A stretch of 15,599 nt of DNA from the NCBI GenBank assembly GCA_015661095.1, contig JACVQI010000024.1:1-15599 (forward strand). Reading direction: 5' to 3'. The notes below the pieces were generated by a model. That model worked only from the letters and a program-made list of their open reading frames with translations, was not told the origin of the DNA and made no database searches. Position numbers and translations under genes: made by a program. Positions 1-6,754 of the stretch are shown one piece after another (position 1 is the stretch's first letter; the number at the start of each line of letters is the position of its first letter). The stretch is from Gammaproteobacteria bacterium. GTDB lineage: Bacteria; Pseudomonadota; Gammaproteobacteria; Eutrophobiales; Eutrophobiaceae.

Positions 1-2
1 GA

Positions 3-695
3 ACCGGCGTACGTATCATTGTCGTCAACCAGGGCCCTGGAGCGGGTGGCGAAGGGAACAGCAAAGGCAACGGCGACACCGCCAGCGGCGGTGGTGGCAA
101 TGAGGACGGTACCGGGATCGTCGTTCTGGGTACTGGCCAGGGAAAGGGTGGTGCTAAAACAGGATCTGTTGGTGGTGGCTCCCGCGCGGGAACGACCCAG
201 GCAGGTGGAGCACGCACCAGTGCCGAACGGATCATCGTCCTGGAAGGCAGGCTGAATGAACAACTGGCGCGCTACGACGGCATGATACTGGCGAAAAGAG
301 ATGAAGTTATCGCCCAGGACAACATCGAAGGCAGCACCCCGGGAGATTCAGGTTCAGGCGCAGGGGCAGGCGCTGGCGAGGGAACCGGAGCAGGACAGGG
401 TGAAGGCGAAGGGGCTACCGCAAGCGCACCATTATTAACTACCATGGTCAATGGTTCCAACTCCAACTCGGGTGGCGGTACCATGCCGGCCTTGCCTGGC
501 GACAACCGGCAGGGTGAGTTTGGCAATTCCCAGGTGACGGCTGAAATACCGGCCGATATTCCGAATGGCAGCGATGACGATGTCGTCGCCAGGCAGTTGC
601 GGGAGGCGGCCATGAAGGAATCGGATCCGAAGTTAAGGGCCAAGCTCTGGGATGAATACCGAAAATACAAACAAGGGGTGATTAGTAAAAAATGA
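3..695 (+). CDS. Glycine-rich protein with C-terminal charged helix (5' end outside window)
   Basis: This reading frame is open from the window edge to the TGA at 693-695, so it is the last 230 residues of a longer protein. An internal ATG exists at 282, but the open frame above it has the same composition, so I treat the gene as truncated by the window. The visible part has Gly/Ser/Asn-rich linkers interrupted by short hydrophobic strands of a repeating kind (GVRIIVVN, GTGIVVLG, AERIIVLEG). A likely coiled coil follows at fragment residues 75-101, then a second Gly/Ala/Glu linker, then a charged tail from about residue 181 that starts AEIPADIPNGSDDD and runs into an amphipathic helix ending at KYK. 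The tail looks like a conserved docking element; the linkers look like flexible, probably periplasmic spacers. Its stop overlaps the start of the next gene (ATGA), so the two are probably translationally coupled. Export signals, if any, lie upstream and cannot be seen. Function unknown. Confidence 0.8.
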   Translation, partial: TGVRIIVVNQGPGAGGEGNSKGNGDTASGGGGNEDGTGIVVLGTGQGKGGAKTGSVGGGSRAGTTQAGGARTSAERIIVLEGRLNEQLARYDGMILAKRDEVIAQDNIEGSTPGDSGSGAGAGAGEGTGAGQGEGEGATASAPLLTTMVNGSNSNSGGGTMPALPGDNRQGEFGNSQVTAEIPADIPNGSDDDVVARQLREAAMKESDPKLRAKLWDEYRKYKQGVISKK

Positions 696-1882
696 GGTAC
701 AGACTGACGAGATACGGCTTTTTTGCCATCCTGCTGTTGGCGCTGCCGGCATGTAACACCACCAGCGTCCGCACGACGGAATATACGCCGGTCGTGCACG
801 AACTGGAACCGGTCCCCGAGGCGGAATTGCTGGACGTGGGCATCGGGATCTTTAACCCGGGGGTCGATGCACTGAGCCAGGAACGGGAAGGTGTATTTCC
901 CGAAGTCCGAAAAGCGGAAGCGCGCTTCATGTCCTACAAGCTGATGGAAACCCTGCAGATGACCGGCAACTGGGGTGTTGTCAGGGTCATACCCAACCGC
1001 CAGAGTGAAATGGATGTATGGATCGATGCCGAGATCCTCAAATCCGATGGCGAGACCCTGCAACTGAATGTCACGGTCAGCGATGCCACGGGCCGGGCCT
1101 GGTACACCCGAAAATACCAGGATACCGCCAGCAAGTACGCTTATGATGTCCGCCTGGGCAACAAGCAGGATCCATTTCAGGGGTTGTACAACCGTATCGC
1201 CAACGACCTGATGTCATATCGAAAAGTGTTGAGCTCCGCTGATGTTGCCACTATCCGCACCGTTACGGAATTGAAATTCGCCCGACGGTTTGCGCCGGAG
1301 GCCTTTGCCGATTACCTGCAGGACGACGGCAAGGGCCATTACAGCATCAACCGCTTGCCGGCCGATAACGACCCGCTGCTGCAACGCATCAATCGCATCC
1401 GCGAACGCGATTACCTGTTCGTCGATACCTTGCAGGATTATTACGCTTCGTTCGTCAAGAAAATGGAGGAGCCCTATCGTTCCTTCCGCAGTGAAAGTTA
1501 TTTTGAAACCATGGCCCTGCGGGAAACCAGGCGCAGCGCCAACACCAAACTGATCGGTGGCGCCGCCGCCATCATCGCGGGCATACTCGGCGCGGCGAGT
1601 AATTCCGAACTCGGACAGGCGGCCGGCTATGCCGGTATCATGGGCGGCGCCTATGCGGTCAAGCAAGGTCTCGGGGAAAGAGAGGAAGCGAAGATGCATG
1701 TGGAGGCATTGCAAGAGCTGGGCGCTTCCCTGGACTCCGAAGTCCAGCCGGCCACCGTTACCCTTGAAGACCGGACTATCACCTTGTCCGGGTCCGTGGA
1801 TGAACAGTATGGTCAGTGGCGCGCCATCATGAAGGATATCTATCAGACTGAAACCGGGCAGCAAGCACCCGTCTCGGATTAA
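692..1882 (+). CDS. Outer-membrane lipoprotein with glycine-zipper segment, function unknown
   Basis: A 396-aa protein with a type II signal peptide: basic n-region (MRYRLTRYG), hydrophobic core and lipobox LPAC with Cys21. Asn at +2 predicts outer-membrane sorting by the E. coli Lol rule. Residues about 46-140 alternate strands and helices and resemble the small alpha/beta domain seen in many envelope lipoproteins. Residues 160-275 are helical, with motifs DPFQGLYNRIANDL and RIRERDYLFVDTL. Residues 288-328 form a Gly/Ala-rich hydrophobic stretch (GGAAAIIAGILGAA, then GYAGIMGGAYAVKQG) of glycine-zipper type. This could be a membrane hairpin, which is unusual inside a lipoprotein. A short strand-rich tail follows. 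The start overlaps the preceding stop by 4 nt, and a GGGGTG stretch lies about a dozen bases upstream. A 128-nt gap follows, so transcription of the next gene could be partly independent. I do not recognise a named family. Lipoprotein status is well supported; function is not. Confidence 0.9.
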   Translation: MRYRLTRYGFFAILLLALPACNTTSVRTTEYTPVVHELEPVPEAELLDVGIGIFNPGVDALSQEREGVFPEVRKAEARFMSYKLMETLQMTGNWGVVRVIPNRQSEMDVWIDAEILKSDGETLQLNVTVSDATGRAWYTRKYQDTASKYAYDVRLGNKQDPFQGLYNRIANDLMSYRKVLSSADVATIRTVTELKFARRFAPEAFADYLQDDGKGHYSINRLPADNDPLLQRINRIRERDYLFVDTLQDYYASFVKKMEEPYRSFRSESYFETMALRETRRSANTKLIGGAAAIIAGILGAASNSELGQAAGYAGIMGGAYAVKQGLGEREEAKMHVEALQELGASLDSEVQPATVTLEDRTITLSGSVDEQYGQWRAIMKDIYQTETGQQAPVSD

Positions 1883-2010
1883 TTCCGGGGCCCGCGTTAC
1901 ACTGGCCTTGCAACCGCGGTAATTCTTCAACTCCAGATCTTTGGTGACACAGTACTGTAAACTACGGTTGATTTTTTGAGGTTTAATAGTAACAACCCTT
2001 AATTTACAAA
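1883..2010 (+). promoter_or_regulatory. Intergenic gap with weak promoter candidate and imperfect hairpin
   Basis: This 128-nt spacer is the largest gap inside the cluster. TTGAGG (1976-1981), 17 nt, then TTAATT (1999-2004) is a weak sigma-70-like pair. It would start transcription almost at the ATG of the next gene, giving a nearly leaderless message, and that ATG indeed has no visible Shine-Dalgarno sequence. CCGCGTT (1892-1898) can pair with AACCGCGG (1912-1919) with one bulge, but no T-run follows, so it is not a convincing terminator. Weak on both counts. Confidence 0.2.
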
Positions 2011-3561
2011 ATGCCCATCACAGACGATCAAAAGCCATCCATCATTAAACCCGCCGATATTACGTTGACGCCATTGTCACGCAATACAATCGCCTCCGGT
2101 GGCAGGCTGCGCTGGCGTAACTTGCTGATCTGGGCGGGGTTGGCCGGACTTGCCATACTGGCACTCGCCGTGTTTTTCATACTGCCGAAACAGGTGGTGC
2201 CCGAACGGGCGGCGACTACTGATGCAGCCGCGACTACTGCCACCGCGACTGCCAGTCCTGACGCAGCGCCACCTGCCGCCGCTGCCGGCAATGCGGGCCA
2301 GCCCTGGACGGAAGCGCAACTGGCGAAACAGCGAAAAGAGTCGCAGGAAATATTGTCGGAATTGCTCGAGCAACAGGAAACACTGGAAAAAATGGGCGTT
2401 ACCCAATGGGCGCCTGAGGACTACAGCAAGGCCCTGCAACTGGCCAAAACAGGCGACGAGCTCTATAGCCGGCGCGAATTCGCGCCGGCGCAGGAAAATT
2501 ATCAATCCGGTTTGAACGAACTCAACCGCTTGCTGGAAAAGTCCGAAACCATTTATATCGATGCCATCAGTAACGGTAACCAGGCGCTGGTCGAAGGTAA
2601 TGCAACCGCCGCGACGGCGGCATTCGAACTGGCATTGTTAATCAAACCTGATGATGCAGACGCCGGTAAAGGCAAGAGCCGGGCGGAGACGCTGGATCAG
2701 GTGCTGGGTTTACTGGCGCAAGGCGACACACTGGCACAGGTCGAACAACTGACCGAAGCCGTCAGTTTGTATCAACAGGCCGTGACGCTGGATCAGGACC
2801 ATGGCGGCGCCAGCGATCGGCTGAGCGGGACCAGACAACGCATTACCGACAGGGAGTTTACCGCGGCGATGTCGAATGGCTACGCGGCGCTGGCGGGCGC
2901 CGAGTTGCAAAAAGCGCGCGCGGCATTTCAGCGGGCGTTGAAAATAAAACCCGCGGCCCAGGAAGCCCTTGACGCCCTGCGCCAGACGGAAAATAAAATC
3001 ACGGTTATTAATATTAACAAGCAGCTGGCCGAGGCGACTCAACATGAGCAAGCCGAGCGCTGGCCGGAGGCCGTTGCGGCCTATGATCAGGCGCTGCGAC
3101 TCGATGCCAATCTGGCCATCGCCCAGACTGGCAAACAAACCGCGGCACTGCGGGCTGACCTGGATCAGCGCCTGGTGTTTGCCATAACCAATCCCCTGCG
3201 ACTGGCCGAACAACCCGTTTACACCGAAACCAGTGCCCTGTATAAACGGGCGCTGACAATCACCACGCCGGGCCCGAAATTACAAAGCCAGATCGCCTCC
3301 TTGCAGTCGCTGCTGCAGCGCGCCCGCCAGCCGCTGCTGGTGACATTGCAGTCTGACAACCTCACCGAAATTACCTTATACAAGATTGGCATGCTCGGGC
3401 GATTCCAGAACCGGCAGGTAGAGTTGATCCCCGGACACTACGTGGTCGTCGGTAAACGACCTGGCTACCAGGATGTCAGGGTTGAATTTACCGTTGCCGC
3501 TGATAAACCAGCCCAGCCGGTCCTGGTCCAATGCGAAAATATAATCACTTTTAAAAATTGA
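2011..3561 (+). CDS. Bitopic inner-membrane protein with TPR-like repeats and C-terminal PEGA-like domain
   Basis: A 516-aa protein. Residues 1-37 form a cytoplasmic tail with the motif IIKPADITLTPLSR. Residues 38-59 are a single transmembrane anchor preceded by RLRWR, predicting N-in topology and a periplasmic body. Residues 65-97 are a Thr/Ala/Pro linker; 100-128 are a Gln/Glu-rich coiled coil. From about 135 to 385 there are helix pairs with the TPR small/large residue rhythm, for example ATAAFELALLIKPDDADA, LTEAVSLYQQAVTLDQDHGG, KARAAFQRALKIKPAAQEAL and WPEAVAAYDQALRLDANLAI. Residues 440-510 are strand-rich with PGHYVVVGKRPGYQDVRVEF, which matches the PEGA beta-sandwich pattern (PGxHxVxxxxxGYxxxxxxv). 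TPR arrays usually act as protein-docking scaffolds; here the array would act in the periplasm between the membrane machine and envelope partners. No Shine-Dalgarno sequence is visible before the ATG. The next gene has the same architecture class and starts 54 nt downstream. Exact role unknown. Confidence 0.9.
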   Translation: MPITDDQKPSIIKPADITLTPLSRNTIASGGRLRWRNLLIWAGLAGLAILALAVFFILPKQVVPERAATTDAAATTATATASPDAAPPAAAAGNAGQPWTEAQLAKQRKESQEILSELLEQQETLEKMGVTQWAPEDYSKALQLAKTGDELYSRREFAPAQENYQSGLNELNRLLEKSETIYIDAISNGNQALVEGNATAATAAFELALLIKPDDADAGKGKSRAETLDQVLGLLAQGDTLAQVEQLTEAVSLYQQAVTLDQDHGGASDRLSGTRQRITDREFTAAMSNGYAALAGAELQKARAAFQRALKIKPAAQEALDALRQTENKITVININKQLAEATQHEQAERWPEAVAAYDQALRLDANLAIAQTGKQTAALRADLDQRLVFAITNPLRLAEQPVYTETSALYKRALTITTPGPKLQSQIASLQSLLQRARQPLLVTLQSDNLTEITLYKIGMLGRFQNRQVELIPGHYVVVGKRPGYQDVRVEFTVAADKPAQPVLVQCENIITFKN

Positions 3562-3615
3562 TCTCCTTGCGTATTGCAGCAATCAATTTGAACTACCCAC
3601 CATATTCATATATCG

Positions 3616-5700
3616 ATGTCCACAACTGACACCATCGAACCGGCACAACCCAGGCCGGCGGAAGTCATAAAACCGGCGCCATTCAAACCCTTGCCGCCGG
3701 GGGTCGTGAAACGCGGCCGGCGTCGCACCGGCTACACGCTGGTGGGATTGGTGATTGCCGTCTTTGCGGGGGTTATGTGGTTCCTGTTTACCGCCAAATC
3801 AGTTGCTATCGTCGTTGACCCGGCTACGGCCGCAGTGGATATCGATGGTGGTATGCATCTACGCCTCGGGGACCGGTACCTGCTGCGCAGCGGCAGCTAC
3901 CGGCTGTCGATCGAGTCACCGCGTTATTATCCGCTGCAGCAGGATTTGGAAATCGGCGTGGAGCAAAATCAGCACTATGCCTTTCAGTTGCAGCGCCTGC
4001 CCGGCCATTTACAGGTGACCACGGTGCCGGCCACCGGCGTCGAGGTATGGGTCAATGAAGAACTGCGGGGCACAGCGCCTTTGCTGGTGCGTAATTTGAG
4101 TCATGGCAAACATGCGCTGAAACTGGTTGCCGATCGTTATCTGCCCTATGCCGAAAGCGTCGAGATCGAGGGACTCGACCAGGAACAGAAACTGACAGTT
4201 GCATTGACACCGGCCTGGGCCGCCGTAACATTCACGACCGAGCCACCCGGAGCGGATGTCTATATCGATGATGTAAATGTCGGGCCGACGCCGAGTACCA
4301 CCGAGATTCTCCAGGGTGTACATAATGTCAGGATCATGCTGTCCGGTTACAAGGCCTGGACACGGGCCATCAATGTGACCGCGAATGAAGCCATGAATAT
4401 GCCTCCTATCGCCCTGGAAACAGCGGATGCTGTTGTTTTTCTGGAAACGACACCGGCCCGGGCCAATGTCACGGTGGCGGGTGTCTACGCGGGGCAGACA
4501 CCGCTCGAAGTGGCGCTGGACCCCGGCCAGACCGTCGAAATACGCCTCTTCAAGGAAGGGTACCAGAGCAGCATACGCCAACTGATGGTAAAACCGGACG
4601 CCAACCAGCGTTTGCAGATCACTCTGCAACCGGAACTGACGGCGGTGCAATTTATCACCACCCCGCCGGATGCCGAACTTTATATTGACGGTAAACTCAG
4701 GGGTAGCGCGCTGCAAGCGCTGGAGTTGACCACCCAACCGCATACGATAGAGATCAAAAAAGCAGGCTATGCCGATTACAAGACAACGATTACTCCGCGC
4801 GCTGGTGTCGCGCAGCAGGTGACAGCCAGCCTGAAAACACTGCAGCAGGTAAAACAGGATGCGGTTAAATCCGTACTTAACACCGCCGCCGGCCAGGCAC
4901 TGAAACTTTACCACCCTTCAGGTTTTACCATGGGGGCCTCGCGCCGGGAGCCGGGGCGACGCGCCAACGAGACGTTGCGCAATGTGGCCATAAATCGGCC
5001 GTTTTACCTGGCGCTGCAGGAGATTAGTAATAAGGAATTTAGCGCCTTCGACCAAGGTCATAATTCCGGCGAGGCGCAGGGCAACTCCCTGAATGGCGAT
5101 GACCAACCGGTCGTAAATATCAACTGGGAGCAGGCGGCCAGGTACTGTAACTGGTTAAGCCGGCAGGATGCCCTGCCCGCCTTCTATAATGAGGATAACG
5201 GCCGTATCACCGGCAGTAATCCGCAGGCTACCGGCTACCGCCTGCCGACCGAGGCGGAATGGGAGTGGGCCGCCAGGGTCGTTGGACGGCAACAGGTCCT
5301 GAGGTTTCCCTGGGGGGATGCACTGCCGCCGACGCGGGATAGCGGTAATTATGGCGATGACAGCGCCGCGCCCTTACTCGGCAGGATAGTATCCGGTTAT
5401 AATGATGGTCATATCGTGAGCGCGCCGGTGGGCAGTTTCAATGCCAACAGCAAGGGAATTTACGATCTTGGCGGCAACGTCGCGGAATGGGTGCATGATT
5501 ATTATGATACTTCGGTCACGGTTGATAACAGTAACGTGCCAAACCCGCTGGGACCCGAGCACGGCGAATATCATGTTATCCGGGGTTCAAGCTGGCGGCA
5601 TGGATCGATTACGGAACTGCGTTTGACCTACCGGGACTATGGCAACCAGGCCCGAGATGACGTCGGTTTCCGTATTGCACGGTTTCTCGACCACGAGTAG
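3616..5700 (+). CDS. Bitopic membrane protein: five PEGA-type repeats plus SUMF1/FGE-fold domain without catalytic cysteines
   Basis: A 694-aa protein. A Pro-rich cytoplasmic tail (residues 1-38, with VIKPAPFKPLPPG and a KRGRRR stop-transfer patch) precedes a transmembrane anchor at about 40-58, predicting a periplasmic body. Residues 62-407 contain about five strand-rich PEGA-type repeats starting near 62, 131, 202, 272 and 341. Their signature is TTPPDAELYIDGKLRGSA, then a Pro/Gly turn, then the xIxIxKxGY strand. Residues 434-690 match the formylglycine-generating-enzyme (SUMF1) fold: GFTMGA, PVVNINWEQAARYCNWL, YRLPTEAEWEWAAR, FPWGD, GIYDLGGNVAEWVHDYY, RGSSW (656-660) and DVGFRIAR. In true FGE two catalytic Cys follow the RGGSW motif. 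Here the segment reads RGSSWRHGSITELRL with no Cys, so sulfatase activation is unlikely and a binding or structural role is more probable. PEGA repeats usually act as surface or periplasmic spacers. No Shine-Dalgarno sequence is visible before the ATG. A TTG or ATG just after the stop opens the next small gene. Confidence 0.93.
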   Translation: MSTTDTIEPAQPRPAEVIKPAPFKPLPPGVVKRGRRRTGYTLVGLVIAVFAGVMWFLFTAKSVAIVVDPATAAVDIDGGMHLRLGDRYLLRSGSYRLSIESPRYYPLQQDLEIGVEQNQHYAFQLQRLPGHLQVTTVPATGVEVWVNEELRGTAPLLVRNLSHGKHALKLVADRYLPYAESVEIEGLDQEQKLTVALTPAWAAVTFTTEPPGADVYIDDVNVGPTPSTTEILQGVHNVRIMLSGYKAWTRAINVTANEAMNMPPIALETADAVVFLETTPARANVTVAGVYAGQTPLEVALDPGQTVEIRLFKEGYQSSIRQLMVKPDANQRLQITLQPELTAVQFITTPPDAELYIDGKLRGSALQALELTTQPHTIEIKKAGYADYKTTITPRAGVAQQVTASLKTLQQVKQDAVKSVLNTAAGQALKLYHPSGFTMGASRREPGRRANETLRNVAINRPFYLALQEISNKEFSAFDQGHNSGEAQGNSLNGDDQPVVNINWEQAARYCNWLSRQDALPAFYNEDNGRITGSNPQATGYRLPTEAEWEWAARVVGRQQVLRFPWGDALPPTRDSGNYGDDSAAPLLGRIVSGYNDGHIVSAPVGSFNANSKGIYDLGGNVAEWVHDYYDTSVTVDNSNVPNPLGPEHGEYHVIRGSSWRHGSITELRLTYRDYGNQARDDVGFRIARFLDHE

Positions 5701-5708
5701 ATAGTTTG

Positions 5709-5945
5709 ATGAACAAGATGCTATATACCATATTGCTGCTGCTTGCCTGTTCCCTGAGTGTATGGGCAGAGGACGACAACACTGGACAGCAACGCGACCT
5801 GCCGGCGGACACAGATACTACAGAAAAGAAAACTCCGGAAGCCGCGGCAGTCGCACCTGCAACCAATGCACCCACACCGGACTCCTTCACCCCCAGCGAG
5901 GAAGTCTCGGAAGATCTGTCGGTCTCCTTTCCCGTGGATATTTAG
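5709..5945 (+). CDS. Small exported acidic protein, unknown function
   Basis: A 78-aa protein starting at ATG 5709; a TTG immediately upstream at 5706 is in frame, but ATG is preferred. The first 20 residues (MNKMLYTILLLLACSLSVWA) are a signal peptide. It could be cut by signal peptidase I after SVWA, or the LLAC at 11-14 could act as a lipobox. The sequence does not decide this. The mature part is low-complexity, rich in Glu, Asp, Thr, Pro and Ala. It ends in a more regular segment, EEVSEDLSVSFPVDI, that looks like a short linear docking motif at the extreme C-terminus. The gene lies 8 nt after the PEGA/SUMF1 gene and 8 nt before the ExbB-like gene, so it belongs to the operon. It is probably a small periplasmic accessory of the channel or of the VWA proteins, but that is inferred from position only. 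Confidence 0.75.
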   Translation: MNKMLYTILLLLACSLSVWAEDDNTGQQRDLPADTDTTEKKTPEAAAVAPATNAPTPDSFTPSEEVSEDLSVSFPVDI

Positions 5946-5953
5946 GTTTAGCC

Positions 5954-6754
5954 ATGAAACATGATCCGGTCAATGATTTTATTTATCAGTTATGCGCGCT
6001 GTTTCTGGCTGTCATCATCGTACATACGCCTTATGTCACCATCATCCTGCCGAAAGCTGACGTGATCCTCAAGGAACAGCAGGCCCGGCAGGATGCGGGA
6101 GAACCCTACATAGCGGAGCGCTCGATTTATATCGTGCTTAAGGACTATGAACAGGAATCCTGTTTCATCCTGGCTCTATGGGCAATCGCGATTATGGGGT
6201 TGAAAGTCAGAATCGCCCTGCATGAGCGGCGCCTTCTGAACCAATCCCTGCTTGAGGTTGCGCCCGGGACCAGCATACTGCCGGAAGATACCCGGGAATA
6301 TGCCCGCCCATTGCAGGCCCTGCCCGAACAGGAACGGGAATACCTGCTGCCGCGGGCCCTGCTCGCCGCCCTGCAGCGTTTCGGTTCCACCCGCGATATC
6401 CAGAATGTGTCCACGGCGGTCAGGGAGGTATGTGAGACGGAAGCGAACCGGCTGGACTCGGAAATGTCGATGATCCGTTACATAATCTGGGCCATACCGT
6501 CCATCGGTTTCATCGGTACGGTCCGGGGTATCGGCGAGGCGCTGGGATATGCCCCGCGTGCCGTGGAAGGCGACATCATCGGTGTCACCGTGAGCCTGGG
6601 TGTGGCATTCAATTCAACCCTCATCGCCCTGATTATCAGTCTGTTCATAATGTTTCTGATGCATCAGTTACAGTTACTACAGGAGCGACTGGTATTGGAT
6701 ACCCAGAACTATTGTGATGTAAACCTGATCCGGCATCTGCAGGATCGCTCATGA
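5954..6754 (+). CDS. MotA/TolQ/ExbB-family proton-channel subunit
   Basis: A 266-aa membrane protein. The frame is open further upstream, but that part overlaps the preceding small gene and reads as an Arg/Gly-rich shadow. The ATG at 5954 has an AGGT 7 nt upstream and gives a proper family N-terminus. Likely transmembrane segments are at about 9-32, 69-88, 173-195 and 208-236, with a cytoplasmic helical loop at 90-170. The third carries the family signature IPSIGFIGTVRGIGEAL (181-197), matching the P-x-LGLLGTVxGM pattern. The fourth carries VTVSLGVAFNSTLIAL (211-226). Thr189 and Thr212 or Thr222 are candidates for the polar pore residues known in ExbB and TolQ. Members of this family form pentamers around a dimer of an ExbD/TolR/MotB-type subunit and couple proton flow to movement or force. 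No classical ExbD/TolR gene is nearby; the two membrane-anchored VWA proteins downstream are the candidate partners. Its stop overlaps the next start (ATGA). Confidence 0.9.
   Translation: MKHDPVNDFIYQLCALFLAVIIVHTPYVTIILPKADVILKEQQARQDAGEPYIAERSIYIVLKDYEQESCFILALWAIAIMGLKVRIALHERRLLNQSLLEVAPGTSILPEDTREYARPLQALPEQEREYLLPRALLAALQRFGSTRDIQNVSTAVREVCETEANRLDSEMSMIRYIIWAIPSIGFIGTVRGIGEALGYAPRAVEGDIIGVTVSLGVAFNSTLIALIISLFIMFLMHQLQLLQERLVLDTQNYCDVNLIRHLQDRS

Noticed and set aside
3..420. Tandem DNA repeat or CRISPR-like array in the glycine-rich region
   Set aside because: The repetition comes from Gly/Ala/Ser codons in an open frame; there are no regular direct repeats with unique spacers.
272..1063. 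Long minus-strand reading frame opposite the first two genes
   Set aside because: It spans two plus-strand genes, has the His/Arg/Gln-rich composition of an antisense shadow, and shows no domain; the same holds for the long antisense frames at 1214-1930, 2710-3213, 4009-4914, 8222-8791 and 9427-10098.
1892..1919. Hairpin after the 396-aa lipoprotein gene as an intrinsic terminator
   Set aside because: The stem has a bulge, the loop is 13 nt and no T-run follows.
3616..5700. True sulfatase-activating (formylglycine-generating) enzyme
   Set aside because: The two catalytic cysteines after the RGxSW motif are absent and the protein is predicted to be a periplasmic stalk protein.
5762..5953. 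N-terminal extension of the ExbB-like gene
   Set aside because: The extra 64 residues overlap the small exported protein, are Arg/Gly/His-rich and add no membrane segment; ATG 5954 has an SD-like AGGT and a family-like start.
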